Positions 1-10,356 are shown, numbered from the stretch's first letter. The stretch: 64,000 nt of DNA from Hyposmocoma kahamanoa (GCF_003589595.1 NW_020653726.1:19983798-20047797); one strand, 5' to 3'. Notes: generated by a model from the letters alone, not told the origin. Translations and numbers: made by a program.

Positions 1-905
1 TTGTTTTTTATATTAACTGTTGTAGTTTATACCAGTGATTATCACATTGTATGTTAAATTGTAATTATGACACTCATAATCTTCATATAAGGATAAATGG
101 TGGTTTGGTTGATCGTTCATAATAACACGCTGCGCACGCTCATCAAAATATTTCCTATATAATATTTAAACGCGACACCAAGCGTGTTCGAGGAATCGGA
201 AATTTGCTACCAGCAAATAAGCAATTGCCAATGAGGTGGAAAGTGTTGTTACTGTATTAGCAAGCCGTACATGTTCTACTTGTACTAATCTACGTAGAGT
301 GACAGCTGTTAGCATACAAACACATTATCATGTAAATAGCTCTCCACCTGTATTTCTATGTCAAATATACTAAGCAAGTCAGATGACCTGGATAATGGAG
401 ACTATATGAAAAATGCCCTGGTTTTGTACTAGCCCACTCGAGATATAATAAAATTTTGCGATATTTGCTCGAATATTTTTTTATCGAGTTATTAGATTTT
501 CCCGATTGTTACACATTTGAAATGAAATTACTTTTATTTACCGAGTCAGCCGGCCGTGATCATGAAATCTGTAAAAAGCTCGAAACGTTGATTTGTTTGA
601 AAAAAAGATTTACGATTTTAGATCCGAAAAAATAGATTCTAGAAAATTATGTTTTGCTATGCCAGAAGGACAGTTCTACCGCAATAATATAATAGAAAAT
701 GAATCGTCTTATAGAAGCAAGACTGAAAATAACACGTATCTACCTAACACCCTAACACCTAGACATTTTAATAAGCCCTCTATACGTGGATGATATTGAT
801 AATTCAGTCAGTAAGTTATGTGAAAGGTTGGTTTGCATCTAATAGAGGATACCATTTTGTCGAAATTGCTTCTAGTCTTGTAACTTTTGTAACTTTTTCA
901 TTGAC
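1..905. other. Anonymous AT-rich DNA
   Basis: I see no coding region, RNA gene or recognisable repeat. Short open frames (for example 593-793 and 790-978) lack any family signature. The second one runs into the repeat that starts near 906. Confidence 0.5.
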
Positions 906-1431
906 AAAAAAAAACCGATCTCAAAAGTTTGCTAACGGCTTTTTTCGATTCCCATGGGATCCTCTCATCAGATTTTGACTTCTTGGTGCCAATGGGACTG
1001 TTACGGACTCCTTTGTACGTTTTGTATTTTCTTTGCTGGTTGTCATAGCGACGGTGATTTGTTGATTGCACGTATTGTGTCAGATGAAAAGTCGATTTTT
1101 ATTTGCGGAAAGTAATTATTAATTTGTGACAGCCGATACGAACCTGGAACAGCAGTACCTCGAGAGTATACCCTTTTAAACAAATAAATAATTTTCTGAG
1201 AAGAGAAGCTGGTGAATACATGGACATGCCTGTAAAATTTGAGGATTTCTTTCGATTTTCATGGAATCCCCTCATCAAATTCTGACTTGGTGATAATGGG
1301 ACCACGACGATAATGCACCCTTTCAAACAAAAAAGAATTTTGAAAATCGATCAACAATTGACGAAGATATCTGAAAACATACATACAGCCGAACGTATAA
1401 CCTCCTCCTTTGTTTTAAAGTCCGTTTAATA
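906..1431 (+). repeat. Family C inverted-repeat element, full-length copy
   Basis: This is one of the abundant dispersed repeats of the window. The left end reads ACCGATCTCAAAAG after an A run. The right end (CCTCCTCCTTTGTTTTAAAG then TCCGTTTAAT) is its diverged inverse, so the unit has short terminal inverted repeats of type ACCGACTTCAAAA. A reverse-orientation full copy lies at 19228-19933 and shares the internal order of blocks, such as CCCATGGGATCCTCTCATCA near 951 and the ATGGGACCAC block near 1294. Shorter relatives lie at 10357-10643, 15640-15840, 36180-36355 and 44213-44642. No open frame of note is present, so it is a non-autonomous element; I cannot name the superfamily. Confidence 0.6.
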
Positions 1432-2340
1432 AAAAAATAAAGCAAATTCTTTAAACTTTAAACCATATAATTGGTATCCTTCTGGCCACACAAAGAAGGG
1501 AGCGTTCTGAATTTTTTTTGTAGTGTTCGAGTTCTTATAAGCCCTGCTACATTGAAATAGGGTGACAGGGCGTCGTCGCGGTCCGGGGCCGAACGCTATG
1601 ACAAACAGGTGCGGGCCGGGCCCAGAGCGAACGCGAGGTGGGTGCGGGCGCAAAGCTTTATTCTGTTGAGTTCTATATAAAGATGGGCAGTGGGTAAAAA
1701 CTCATTCAATCCACCCGGGTTTTTACACAAAGGATTTAACACATTTCTGGCCAAAATCGTGAGCAGAAACGGGGAATACGGAATTTGGTGTAATTCCATA
1801 CTTTTTACAAATTCATATGTAAAAAACCTTAGACGAAAAAGAGGCAACTCCACATAATACCCACCTTGCAATCTTGTAGATTCTCACTATTAAGAATGCA
1901 CATTACGGTTCGATTTTTATAAAGATCGATAAAACTACGATCAAACGATCTTTTTTTATCAATTTATTTCAATACAATTTTAAAGCGGATCAATTAAATA
2001 GAAAGGCAAAGCGAATCGTCTAGATCAGAAAACAATAAACATTTTGTAAATATCATTCAATTTGAACAAAACTCGATTTACAACAAATATTTAGTTGTGT
2101 AACACCACAGTCTAATAACAACAATTTTAATTATATCGCCTAGCCGCTAGATGGCGTTCACTAAATTACCATTTAAGTTGTAAAAGGAAACCGCTCCGAA
2201 TCAATATTAACAGGTTAAGAGCCTTCAGCTTGCCCTTCCATCTGGTGGCGCAGTGAAGACTACTAGCTGCAAAGTGTCCTTCAGATGAGAAAAAAATAAG
2301 CAGAAATTCTTCGTGATCATTATCCGACAGCGATATGATG
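1432..2340. other. Anonymous DNA with a GC-rich patch
   Basis: There is no recognisable gene. A GC-rich, CpG-rich patch at about 1560-1650 stands out from the AT-rich surroundings and is followed by a TATA-like box (separate entry). Two CTCF-like motifs lie at 2143-2156 and about 2239-2252. Confidence 0.4.
1674..1706 (+). promoter_or_regulatory. Candidate core promoter (TATA box plus initiator)
   Basis: TATATAAAG at 1674-1682 is followed at the usual distance by an arthropod-type initiator-like TCATT at 1702-1706. A GC-rich patch lies just upstream. No downstream gene or transposon coding region is recognisable, so this may be the promoter of a lost element or a chance match. Confidence 0.3.
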
Positions 2341-2357
2341 CTTTCTTTTACTTTTCA

Positions 2358-2520
2358 GCTGCCTCTGTGGCCGAACAGTTACAATGGCGGCCTGTCGCGC
2401 AGGGGTCTTAGGTTCCCGGGCCGGGAGAAATATTTGTGTGGCCTACATTTATTTCTCTCGTGAGTTTGGGTGTAATTTGTGGTTATCTATATGTGTGTCC
2501 ATAGCACCCGCGACGCGAAT
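2358..2520 (+). repeat. SINE with tRNA-like head
   Basis: The head contains GTGGCCGAACAGTT (box A-like) and a diverged box B region, TAGGTTCCCGGGCC. The tail (GAGAAATATTTGTGTGG, then a TTTGGGTGTAATTTGTG block and a TGTGTCCATAGCACC block) is matched in reverse at 10680-10845. Two copies with the same head-body order identify a tRNA-derived SINE family. It is not a functional tRNA, since box B has lost its conserved centre. Confidence 0.65.
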
Positions 2521-2584
2521 TATTTAATTAAATGAGAGAGAGGACTGAATTATATGAGAGGACTCTCTCATATAATTAAATAAT
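2519..2584. repeat. 22-bp inverted repeat at a SINE end
   Basis: Arms at 2519-2540 and 2563-2584 are inverse complements with one mismatch. A second, nested inversion of the AATTATATGAGAG type lies in the loop. The structure begins exactly where the SINE tail ends. Confidence 0.7.
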
Positions 2585-2689
2585 TAAAATTGTCAATTGT
2601 TATTTAAAAAATTAAACAAGTTTTTACTAAACGTTTTATTATTGTTTCTTCTCTTAAACTTTGTCTTTCTTAAAAAAGTTGGAATGATA

Positions 2690-3280
2690 TGGATTTCATG
2701 ATTCGTTGCTAAACTGGGTCGACAAGTACTTGAATTATAGAACGCAGTTTGTGGCTGGCAAAGGATATTGTATCAGAGTCATGTGGTGGTGCATTAGGCG
2801 TGCCCCAGGGTTCCCATTTGGGTCCTCTACTGTTTGTTCTGTTTATTTTATTATCAGTCATACACAAATGATGAGCAAGTTTTCTCAAGATACAATGCTG
2901 TTCCAACGTAACCTAATCAGGTTACAGAAATGGTGTCTCGACAACAGTATGACTCTCAATGACCGGAAATGCAGCTTTGTAAAGTTTGTTAGAAGAAAGC
3001 TATCTTTCTCATCCACTTACACTCTAAACGGCACGCCTTTTACATAGGTACGGGATATTCTTAACTTAGGAATATTGTTGGATAGCAAGTTGAATTTCCA
3101 CCACATTACAACAATATTATTCGTATTTCTGCGCAGATGCTGGGGTTCATCAAGCGAAACACCATGAATTAACTTCCTGACTCGAACCAATACAATCTTG
3201 TACAAAGCGCTGGTGCGAAGCCACTTGGAATGAACTGTTCCATGGTTTGGAGCCAATTTTACGCTGTATTGAGCGTTGAT
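2690..3280 (+). mobile_element. LINE reverse transcriptase fragment
   Basis: The open frame 2706-3047 and its continuation in other frames carry reverse-transcriptase landmarks of Jockey/CR1-type LINEs. They are an LNWVDKYLNYRTQFV segment (fingers/palm), the region of the PQGSxLGP motif now frameshifted, an LQKWCLDNSMTLNDRKC segment and an ILNLGILLDSKLNFHHH segment near 3060. At least two frameshifts and stops interrupt it, and the catalytic FADD box is lost in a frameshifted stretch. It is a dead 5'- and 3'-truncated copy. Confidence 0.7.
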
Positions 3281-3800
3281 AAATTTGGGATTTTCATTTA
3301 CTGACTTTTCTTTGTAATTTGAAAACTTTTGTGTGGATATTATTAATTACACTATCAGTATTTGTGCGAGACTCTTGAACAGTGATACTGTAAATTGCAC
3401 GATGCAAAATGTTCTCAAAAATATAAGTATCGCTGCATTTGCAACTGATGAATGTTTTATCGTCGATGCAAAATTTCTAAAATATTATACTTGCACGGTA
3501 TTTATACAAATCTGTTTCACTAGTTTTAAAATGAATTCTGTTTTTTTCGACTTTTGCATTCGTGTTTTCACCTTTATCAAATTTTTATTTTCGCTTATTA
3601 TGTGTGTTCTGTTATCTTTATCTAGAACTTCTCTTTGGATGCCCCATCTATGAACTGGGCATGTTGTAACAAATTGGGCCAATCTCAATCTATTTCATTT
3701 AACGTCAATAGGATATTAATACTTTTAAAGTTACTCTCCTCGTTTTAGACGACGATGCGATTTGGTACTCAGATATATAGATATATTGGAATCATCACAT
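3281..3800. other. Anonymous AT-rich DNA
   Basis: The 106-codon frame 3333-3653 is rich in Phe, Ile and Cys with no domain signature. I take it as chance in AT-rich sequence. Confidence 0.4.
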
Positions 3801-3804
3801 TCTA

Positions 3805-4077
3805 CTATAACGGAAGTTGTTGAACTAGCCGGGTTAGTTTTAATATTATAATTGGCATGTGAAATAAATTTTCGTTTGACAAATGGCCATTTTCACTGTC
3901 TGTTAATGTAACCAACAGTTTTACGCGATCTAATTTATCGTGATACCATTTCAGAGATGTGAGTTTCTCTTTATTGTCTAGAATTTCTTTAGATAGTAGT
4001 TGTTCTATAAAGCTGTCATGTTTAAAATGTTTTTCGTCCTCTTCAAGATTGACAGATTTGCCAAAAATGTTAAGCCT
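3805..4077 (-). pseudogene. Unidentified decayed coding segment (part 1 of 5)
   Basis: On the minus strand there is an open stretch of about 90 codons with a protein-like, charged composition; it includes EILDNKEKLTSLKWYHDKL. It ends at a TAG at 3805-3807, and its upstream side is closed by a TGA at 4078-4080, so it has no clear start. Together with the next four entries it forms a minus-strand run of coding-like but broken sequence. I do not recognise the family. A viral or transposon origin is possible but unproven. Confidence 0.4.
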
Positions 4078-4348
4078 TCAATGCTTCAACGCATGGAAAT
4101 CCAGTATTATTTATTCCATTATTATTAATCCAGTATTTATTAAGATCGATGGTAATTATACCCGAAACTGTTCTAGTAGTTATTCAAAAGTTTAATATGC
4201 AAAATGCTCTTACAATAATACGTTTTGGTACTTGCAGCTACATTCCGGAAAGAAGCAAGATTGCAAACAGTTTTCACGAAGTGGCTAGTGTCAATACGGA
4301 CATACAAGTATTGAAGTTTTGTCTCGCCAATGTCCAGTCTTTTTCATC

Positions 4349-4404
4349 CTACAAATGATTATCTTGTAGAATCATTTAAAAGTTTACAAGATAATCATTT
4401 GTAG
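4349..4404. repeat. Perfect 20-bp hairpin
   Basis: CTACAAATGATTATCTTGTA at 4349-4368 is perfectly inverted at 4385-4404 with a 16-nt loop. It sits within the decayed coding region of 3805-5600. Confidence 0.85.
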
Positions 4405-4469
4405 AATTGAGCTCCGTAAATAATTTTACCCTAGCTCCTATTAGCGCTAAAGATTGGTTCAAAACTACT

Positions 4470-4775
4470 TCATAATTTCTCGTCTTTTTCAGATTTTAAC
4501 CAGTTTATTACGGTGTCCATGGTTTGAAATCTAGGAATCATTTGCGTAACAGGAACACTAATATTATTTACTTCGTCGTAAATTAAAGTATAGGTTAATT
4601 TTCCGCTAATCAATCGGTTTCCTTTAAAAATATTTCTTATTACGTCCATAGGCATTATGACTCTGTTAAATTTGGAATATTCTTCATGGTAAGTTTCTTG
4701 TGATGAAGACCGATAATGAAGACAACAGTATGGATGAATAGTTTTGTATTTTATAAAATAGTCATACGGTTTCAC
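4470..4775 (-). pseudogene. Unidentified 101-codon reading frame (part 2 of 5)
   Basis: An ATG-initiated minus-strand frame of 101 codons. It has a Tyr/His/Cys-rich N-terminal part (MKPYDYFIKYKTIHPYCC), a central IMPMDVIRNIFKGNRL segment and a charged C-terminus (WLKSEKDEKL). The composition is typical of real protein rather than AT-rich noise, and adjoining minus-strand frames continue the pattern on both sides. I see no conserved domain I can name. It could be a small intact gene of an unknown element or a surviving piece of a longer, frameshifted one. Confidence 0.4.
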
Positions 4776-4779
4776 ATTT

Positions 4780-5240
4780 AATTTTGATCATTTATAAATA
4801 AAGCTAAAAATGGATCTTTATGGTGCTTAGTGATATTATATTCATATTTTATCTGGCGTAAACATCTGCGTGGAGGTAGATGCGGTGGCTCAGGATGGCC
4901 AACTTCCATACAACAATCAATGATTTTTTTTATGAATTGAGGATGGAGCCTCATGTTTCAGATCACCAATCTTCCACTATTATCATATACAATCTTCCGC
5001 TGAATAGGTGACATTGTTATTTTCAGAAAGTGACGCACGAATTTATCAAAATTTCTGATCACGCTATACAAGAAGCTATATTTTCTGTAGGGTATTTAAG
5101 TAGCATTGTTATTTTGGCATGACTGTTTTCATATTCGTATTCACCCAGATAAATCACGCTTTCGCCGGTTGGTTTGGTTTTTGAATGTTTTCTCTTAACA
5201 AGTTCACCCATTCATGTTTAGGTAATAATATATATTTTTT
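4780..5240 (-). pseudogene. Unidentified decayed coding segment with frameshifts (part 3 of 5)
   Basis: Two minus-strand frames take over from each other. One holds GESVIYLGEYEYENSHAKI. The next holds FVRHFLKITMSPIQRKIVYD and, after a stop, MRLHPQFIKKIIDCCMEV followed by a Pro-rich HPEPPHLPPRR segment. The switch of frame and the in-frame stops show decay of a formerly continuous coding sequence. The family is not recognised. Confidence 0.4.
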
Positions 5241-5259
5241 TGTTTGACTGGATATTGAA

Positions 5260-5351
5260 AGTCTATATTGCTTTTCGTTAATATTATTAACGAAATATTA
5301 TTTAATATTATTAACGAAACATTATTATATTAACGAAAAGCAACATAGACT
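5260..5351. repeat. 25-bp inverted duplication flanked by a direct repeat
   Basis: Arms at 5260-5284 and 5327-5351 are inverse complements with one mismatch. The 12-mer GACTGGATATTG occurs at 5246-5257 and again at 5348-5359. The combination of an inverted copy and a flanking direct copy is what a replication fork switching template would leave. Confidence 0.8.
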
Positions 5352-5385
5352 GGATATTGCTTTTCGTTCGTTGAAAATTTTAAAC

Positions 5386-5462
5386 TTATTTTTCCCCAAC
5401 TAAATAATCTTCTTCTTCAAAGTTCTGTTCTTCAAGTCTCACACTTTCATTTTCCGTTTTAA
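5386..5462 (-). pseudogene. Unidentified acidic C-terminal coding segment (part 4 of 5)
   Basis: A minus-strand frame ends with the acidic run RLEEQNFEEEDYLVGEK and a stop at 5386-5388. It lies just upstream, in minus-strand sense, of the hairpin at 5260-5351. It is too short to classify alone. Confidence 0.35.
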
Positions 5463-5470
5463 TTTATTAT

Positions 5471-5600
5471 TCACGTAATTTTCATTATATTTCTGCTTTC
5501 AGCATCCACCAAGGAAGCATTCAAAATTTCTTGTAACCGACAAATAAAGTGTATTCGATGAAAGTTTAGGTCAAAGTTCATAGGAAATTTTTGAAAATAT
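5471..5600 (-). pseudogene. Unidentified decayed coding segment (part 5 of 5)
   Basis: A minus-strand open stretch of about 42 codons includes MNFDLNFHRIHFICRLQEIL and ends at TGA 5471-5473. It is the most upstream of the five minus-strand pieces. The family is not recognised. Confidence 0.35.
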
Positions 5601-6040
5601 TATAGTAGTAAATCATTTTGTGATGGAAAATGTAGTTTTATTAAAAAAAAAATATATATATTTTATTATATTGGTTGATGGTATTGTTTCTACTTGACAA
5701 GGTTTTTCCATTGTTTTCAAGTCCCGTTTCAAGTTCTCTCTTAGCCGCAACTCATCGATTATACCTGCAAAAAATCAAAGAGTTAGTAGTAACAAAACAA
5801 ATATTACACCTCCATACTATTATAATAACATTAATTTTAAATAGTCTTTTAGACCGTTGGAGTAGCCAGATGTATACTCAAAATAATAATTATAATATGC
5901 TATACAAAGACACCAATAACCTGGCCACAAACTAAGCAATTTCTTTCACTATGGATATTAGGGAACGAAATAAACTCTAGGGCAATACTCCGAACACCCT
6001 CATTAGAACAAATTTTGAATAATTAGTTTCCTAATTTAGT
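5600..6040. other. Anonymous AT-rich DNA
   Basis: There is no gene. The 86-codon frame 5675-5935 has no signature. A SINE tail probably begins near 5980. Confidence 0.4.
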
Positions 6041-6115
6041 TTTACCGGGAATCGAACCTGGGACCTCTTCATTAAGCACCCATTGCGTTTACCGTTACAC
6101 CATCGCGGTCGTCAA
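6035..6115 (-). repeat. SINE tRNA-like head (minus strand)
   Basis: On the minus strand a perfect box B, GGTTCGATTCC (6048-6058), is preceded at tRNA distance by a box A-like TGGTGTAACGG. The flanking AATTAGTTTCCTAATTTAG block recurs in related form at the SINE of 16275-16360. The stems do not pair as in a functional tRNA. Confidence 0.7.
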
Positions 6116-6790
6116 CCGTACTTAACTTCACTTACTATTTTTTATTAATTTCAAATTAATAATTTTAAATATTTGTTATTTATTACTTTAAAAATTCAAT
6201 AAATAACAATCTTAACAATTAAATAACAACGCCACGTTTATATTAATGTTAATTTTTTTAATGACGTCAAATACAACTATGACTAGTTTTCATTAAGACA
6301 GTTTCAAGACGGAGGAAATCATCACGATGAAACCTATATGACGAAAACGGTTCACAACCATTGAAAAACGTGTGTAGCCCTCAACCCGCATACATAGTTT
6401 GAAGCACCTGCTGCCCCACTACCACCACAGTTTTACAAACCATATTCTAATACTGTGCTACCACCGTCTTAAATAAACTCTGAAATTAAATTTGACAAAA
6501 TAAAATTGTATATCCGTCCTACATTATTGACTATATGATTTAGAATTTTTTGTGGAGTACGGCGGTTCATATGACTTTACTTCATATGATTTGAATTGGT
6601 AATTTTAATTCTGAAACTCATATTTCGCTTTTCAAGGCGAGCTTTAACGGCTCAAAATTCAGGAGCAAAGTCCTTGTAAAGTTGTTTACAGCTACTTTTA
6701 AGTATTTACATTTCAAACTTCCTGACTAAATGGATATGAATTGGAACAAACAACTTCATTAGGGCTCTCTGAATCTGCACTTTCAAGCAA
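6116..6790. other. Anonymous AT-rich DNA
   Basis: No gene or named repeat is visible. A palindromic CRE-type TGACGTCA occurs at 6262-6269. Confidence 0.4.
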
Positions 6791-6794
6791 AATG

Positions 6795-7217
6795 CATGTA
6801 CAGCCTTAATCCATGGAATATCTATTAAAATTTATAATAAACTACCTGAAAATATAAAAAATTAAAACAATGACAACATTTTCATAAAAAAATTAAAGCT
6901 ATTCCTATCCGAAAAATGTTATTACACTATTAACGAATATTTAATAGATAATACATTCATTGGCCACGCAAAATGATGATAAATATTAAGGTTGTTTTTA
7001 AATTAAATTTTATAACAATATAATATAGTATATAGTACCTATGATAAATAAGATTAGAATACTTACTGTATATAAAACACTACTATAAAATTGCGCTTCC
7101 TCTCTCCTAGCTCCTATGTTGCGTGCCCGACAGGGCCCATAATACTGGTCTCACTACATTTGTAACATCTTATTATGTACATTATGGTTTTGCAATAAAT
7201 TATTGAATTGAATTGAA
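6795..7217 (+). mobile_element. LINE 3' end with TTGAA tail
   Basis: Broken frames encode a typical C-terminal LINE tail: an IKIYNKLPENIKN-like segment, then KLFLSEKCYYTINEYL and a stop. The 3' untranslated part contains GCGTGCCCGACAGGGCCC. It ends in AATAAATTATTGAATTGAAT, a short pentanucleotide tail (about 7195-7217) marking the end of target-primed insertion. A related C-terminus is at 45668-45808. Confidence 0.7.
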
Positions 7218-7379
7218 TAGCTGAATTTTATGGAACACATTCCTTCACGTAAGGCTGTCACCACATTTGTCGATACGGAATCGCGTTATGCTGATCAGAA
7301 AAAGCTTTATATGATTTTCACTCTTATTGCTTGACCCCTTCGCTACTAAGATCAATAAAAACAACAGCAAACGACTCTA

Positions 7380-7984
7380 TCCGCTCACGCGATACATGCA
7401 GCCGTAGACGCATACCACACCTAGAGGTGCCGGTGATGATTTTATACCGATTTATCGGATATCGACGCTATAACAGGTAAAAGAACTAATATTAATTGCT
7501 ATTTCGGTAACTACTCTAGCAAACCATAAAGTTTTTAACATCTGGATCTGTCATTAAAAAAAAATAAACAACTTCAAAAATACGTCACGACAATCGTGTG
7601 TGTTATTGTTTGGGCTGGTGATTTCGGTGTTTATTTATTGAAAACATACCGTAATTTTTTAAGTTTACCCTGAATATAAATGTTTATAAACTATACTTTA
7701 AGGAGTAATTTCACGGTAAACGTTAGAACCACTCCAACGGAATATTATCATATTTATCCAAGTACACCAAAAATTTCATTAGTGCTTTTTAAGTCCAGGA
7801 TTTGCGGTGTATTACTGCATTTTATTTGAGATATTTTTGTTGGTAGTACGGAGGATGTTTATTTAGCAATGCAGAATAACAATTTTTTATTTATGAAAAC
7901 TTGTATTTCAACTGAATGCTTTTCTAATTTGCGAAACCAAATAGCCGCCATTTTGCGGTAGGAGGAGCGCATCGCGTGAGCGGC
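7380..7984 (-). mobile_element. 606-bp TA-flanked TIR element, full copy (reverse orientation)
   Basis: It is bounded by TCCGCTCACGCGAT on the left and ATCGCGTGAGCGGC on the right, with TA on both sides (7378-7379 and 7985-7986). It aligns along its whole length, inverted, with 29815-30420 and with the truncated copy at 28928-29378. It has no transposase frame, so it is non-autonomous. TA target duplication fits the Tc1/mariner group, but the TIR is not one I recognise. Confidence 0.8.
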
Positions 7985-8735
7985 TATGGAGTCTCGTTTG
8001 CTGTTTTTATTGATCTTTATTTTAGCATGTTGCTAATCCAGCTGATTAGCACTTTATCTGCTTTTACTGATTATATGCTGGAGAAGTTGGTTCTATCGAA
8101 GGCTCCTCCAATATCTTTAAAGATGCCTAGACAGATTGCCTTGTTTTTGAGGGCCTCTTATATCTTGCCGACAACGGCATATAGGGCCGACTCAGTTAAC
8201 TTGACAGTATGTATATTGGTTTCCGGGTCCCTTAAGGACTGCGAGATCGGCGAGCATTTTCCTCTTTAATAACAAGACCAAAAGCAATTAAATCCGTCAT
8301 CAAAAGTATGTAAAAGAAGTTTCACTTTTTATTTTTTCAATCAGAAGTAAAAATGAGCCATTAGTATTTATGCCTATTAATCATGCCTTGTTATTTCTGA
8401 TCAATTAAATTGTAATATTCTACAGTATATACGAGAGCGAGCAAATAAATGAAATAAAAAACGAAAGCGGTGAAAAAATGAGGCAATTTCCTGCGGAAGG
8501 CATCACCCGGGTAAGTAATTTCCCATAATCCCACATGCATTCGCAGATAAAATTGGATCAAGATCAATAATATTACGTGTGGAGACACATTGGCTGTCAC
8601 AGACTACTAACAACCGCCTAGCTATGTTACGTTTAAGGCCAATTATGTAGAAGAATTGAGAAATGTAAATTTGCGTGAGGTAAACCCTCTCTAGAGTTGA
8701 TGATGATGACGGTTCTTTTGAGGTCATTGATAAAG
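7985..8735. other. Anonymous DNA after the TIR element
   Basis: A 97-codon frame (7976-8269) begins inside the TIR element and reads into unclassified DNA; I give it no function. The remainder may be upstream, unreadable LINE sequence belonging to the fragment at 8735-8925. Confidence 0.35.
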
Positions 8736-8925
8736 ACAAGATGTGTAAATGGGAGCTCAGGGCCCTAACCCAATGTGACTGCGGTGCCGCAACATGGTGC
8801 ATGCTGCACTTGCTGTTGTGCTCTTTGTGTTCTAATACCTGTAAGAGAGAAGATCTCGACGCGGCCACGGATAGCGCAGTCAAGGTGGCAACTTACCTAT
8901 TAAAAGTCAATATATACATATAATA
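8735..8925 (+). mobile_element. LINE C-terminal zinc-knuckle fragment
   Basis: The frame 8741-8923 encodes CDCGAATWCMLHLLLCSLC, then a CKREDL segment. A CxCG...HLL.C..C...C arrangement near the end of ORF2 is a feature of several non-LTR retrotransposon groups. Nothing upstream is readable as reverse transcriptase, and the frame ends shortly after, so this is a small relic. Confidence 0.55.
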
Positions 8926-9014
8926 AGAAAAGCTTCGCTACGATGAGAAGAAGAATAATACTCCATAGTCACGGGTCGACTGGCAAGTGACTGTTTTTAT
9001 TTGACACTCAGTAT

Positions 9015-9225
9015 TTACAAAACTGGAGCGGAGAACAACTGTGAGCAACCGACACAATTTCGTCATTTTGACTAAGTGGGGATGGAGATATATAAATTTA
9101 TGTCATAAAAGTGGAGCGGAGAAAAAATTTGACTAATCAATAGATCTTTTGACTAAATGGGGATGAAGATTTACATTCATATTTAAGGTATAAACAGAAG
9201 CGGATAATAAAATTACTGTGAGCAC
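9015..9225. repeat. Imperfect tandem repeat, unit about 88 bp
   Basis: CTGGAGCGGAGAACAA at about 9021, GTGGAGCGGAGAAAAA at about 9111 and AGAAGCGGATAATAAA at about 9198 start three successive units. The TTTTGACTAAGTGGGGATGG block of the first unit recurs as TTTTGACTAAATGGGGATGA in the second. A single related piece (GCGGAGTAGAGAACAACTGT) lies near 10952. It looks like a short satellite-type array. Confidence 0.6.
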
Positions 9226-10356
9226 GGACCCATGACTCAGAGGACTGCTAACCGCGATAAAGACAGCGTAGTCGGGTATTTAGTACCTATTGGTACACCT
9301 GCCCCCGTAGTATGCCGCCTCGATAAAGCTATTATATCTACATTTAGCTGTCATAATTCGAGTGATAATTTTAAATTTTATCACAATAGCGAACATGTCG
9401 AGCAGCGTGACGTCACATTTTTATGTCATCGCGAACGCCGGCGACCAATGACTGCAAAATATTAACACAGTGCCGAACATGGCTGAAAGATCAGAGTTAA
9501 TTTTATAACATTTGCACAGTAATTTTATCTACGTAAAAATTGAGCGCGACAAACGAGATGAAAAGACATTTTTTGTTTCATGGTATTCGCGGCGATGATT
9601 AAACGACATAGATAGCTAACGCAATTTCATGTCGTTGTCTTTGTTCTCCAAAATGTATAACAATAGGTAATTACCAAATAAGCAAACTTAGATTTGTCAA
9701 CTGAATTAAATATTGTCATGGGGAGGTTTATCACACATGTTCTGCCATGCTACTGATGGCGCGACGAGTAGCAAATAGCAAATTTAGTAACTAATTTGTT
9801 TTACATTGACAAAACTGCAATTTACTTAAGCTACCCTATTTCTATGATAACAAACAAATCAACTAGATGGCGCTTATTGCACAAATTTTTATGGATAGTG
9901 CCAGCTATTCTTTTATTTTGTTTAGGAGTAGCTCCATCTGTCTATATTAGGAAGCGTTAGTTTACAAATTAGTTTGTAACACACAATGCCATCTATTAAC
10001 ACGCATATTTGTCAAAGTTCAGGAAATAATTTTAGCTCATGGTTAATATTTGAATAATATTACAAGGAAAAAACACATGAACTGTTATATTTCATATTAA
10101 AGAGGAAATAATTTATATCCACGGCTATTTGCATAATATAAACTACTTCCAGGCTACGGAAATGCGCTATCTACATAGATATAAAACAGAACTTTGACCA
10201 TTTTCAGAGTTACGTTCTGCAATATGGAAAATAAGCAGTCTTCTTAAGTTATGGTCCATGCTGTGTGTAATCAATATACGTATATCGTTATTTTGACTAA
10301 AGTAATATTTAAGGTTATTTATGTTTATTATCCGTAATTTGTAACATTTTTGTAAA
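9226..10356. other. Anonymous DNA
   Basis: No gene is recognised. A perfect CRE palindrome TGACGTCA lies at 9408-9415. ACTAGATGGCGC (about 9862-9873) is one base short of a CTCF-type core. Reading frames here are short and featureless. Confidence 0.4.

Noticed and set aside
7976..8269. 97-codon gene
   Set aside because: It starts inside the right TIR of a miniature element, and the rest has no domain or protein-like pattern that I can support.
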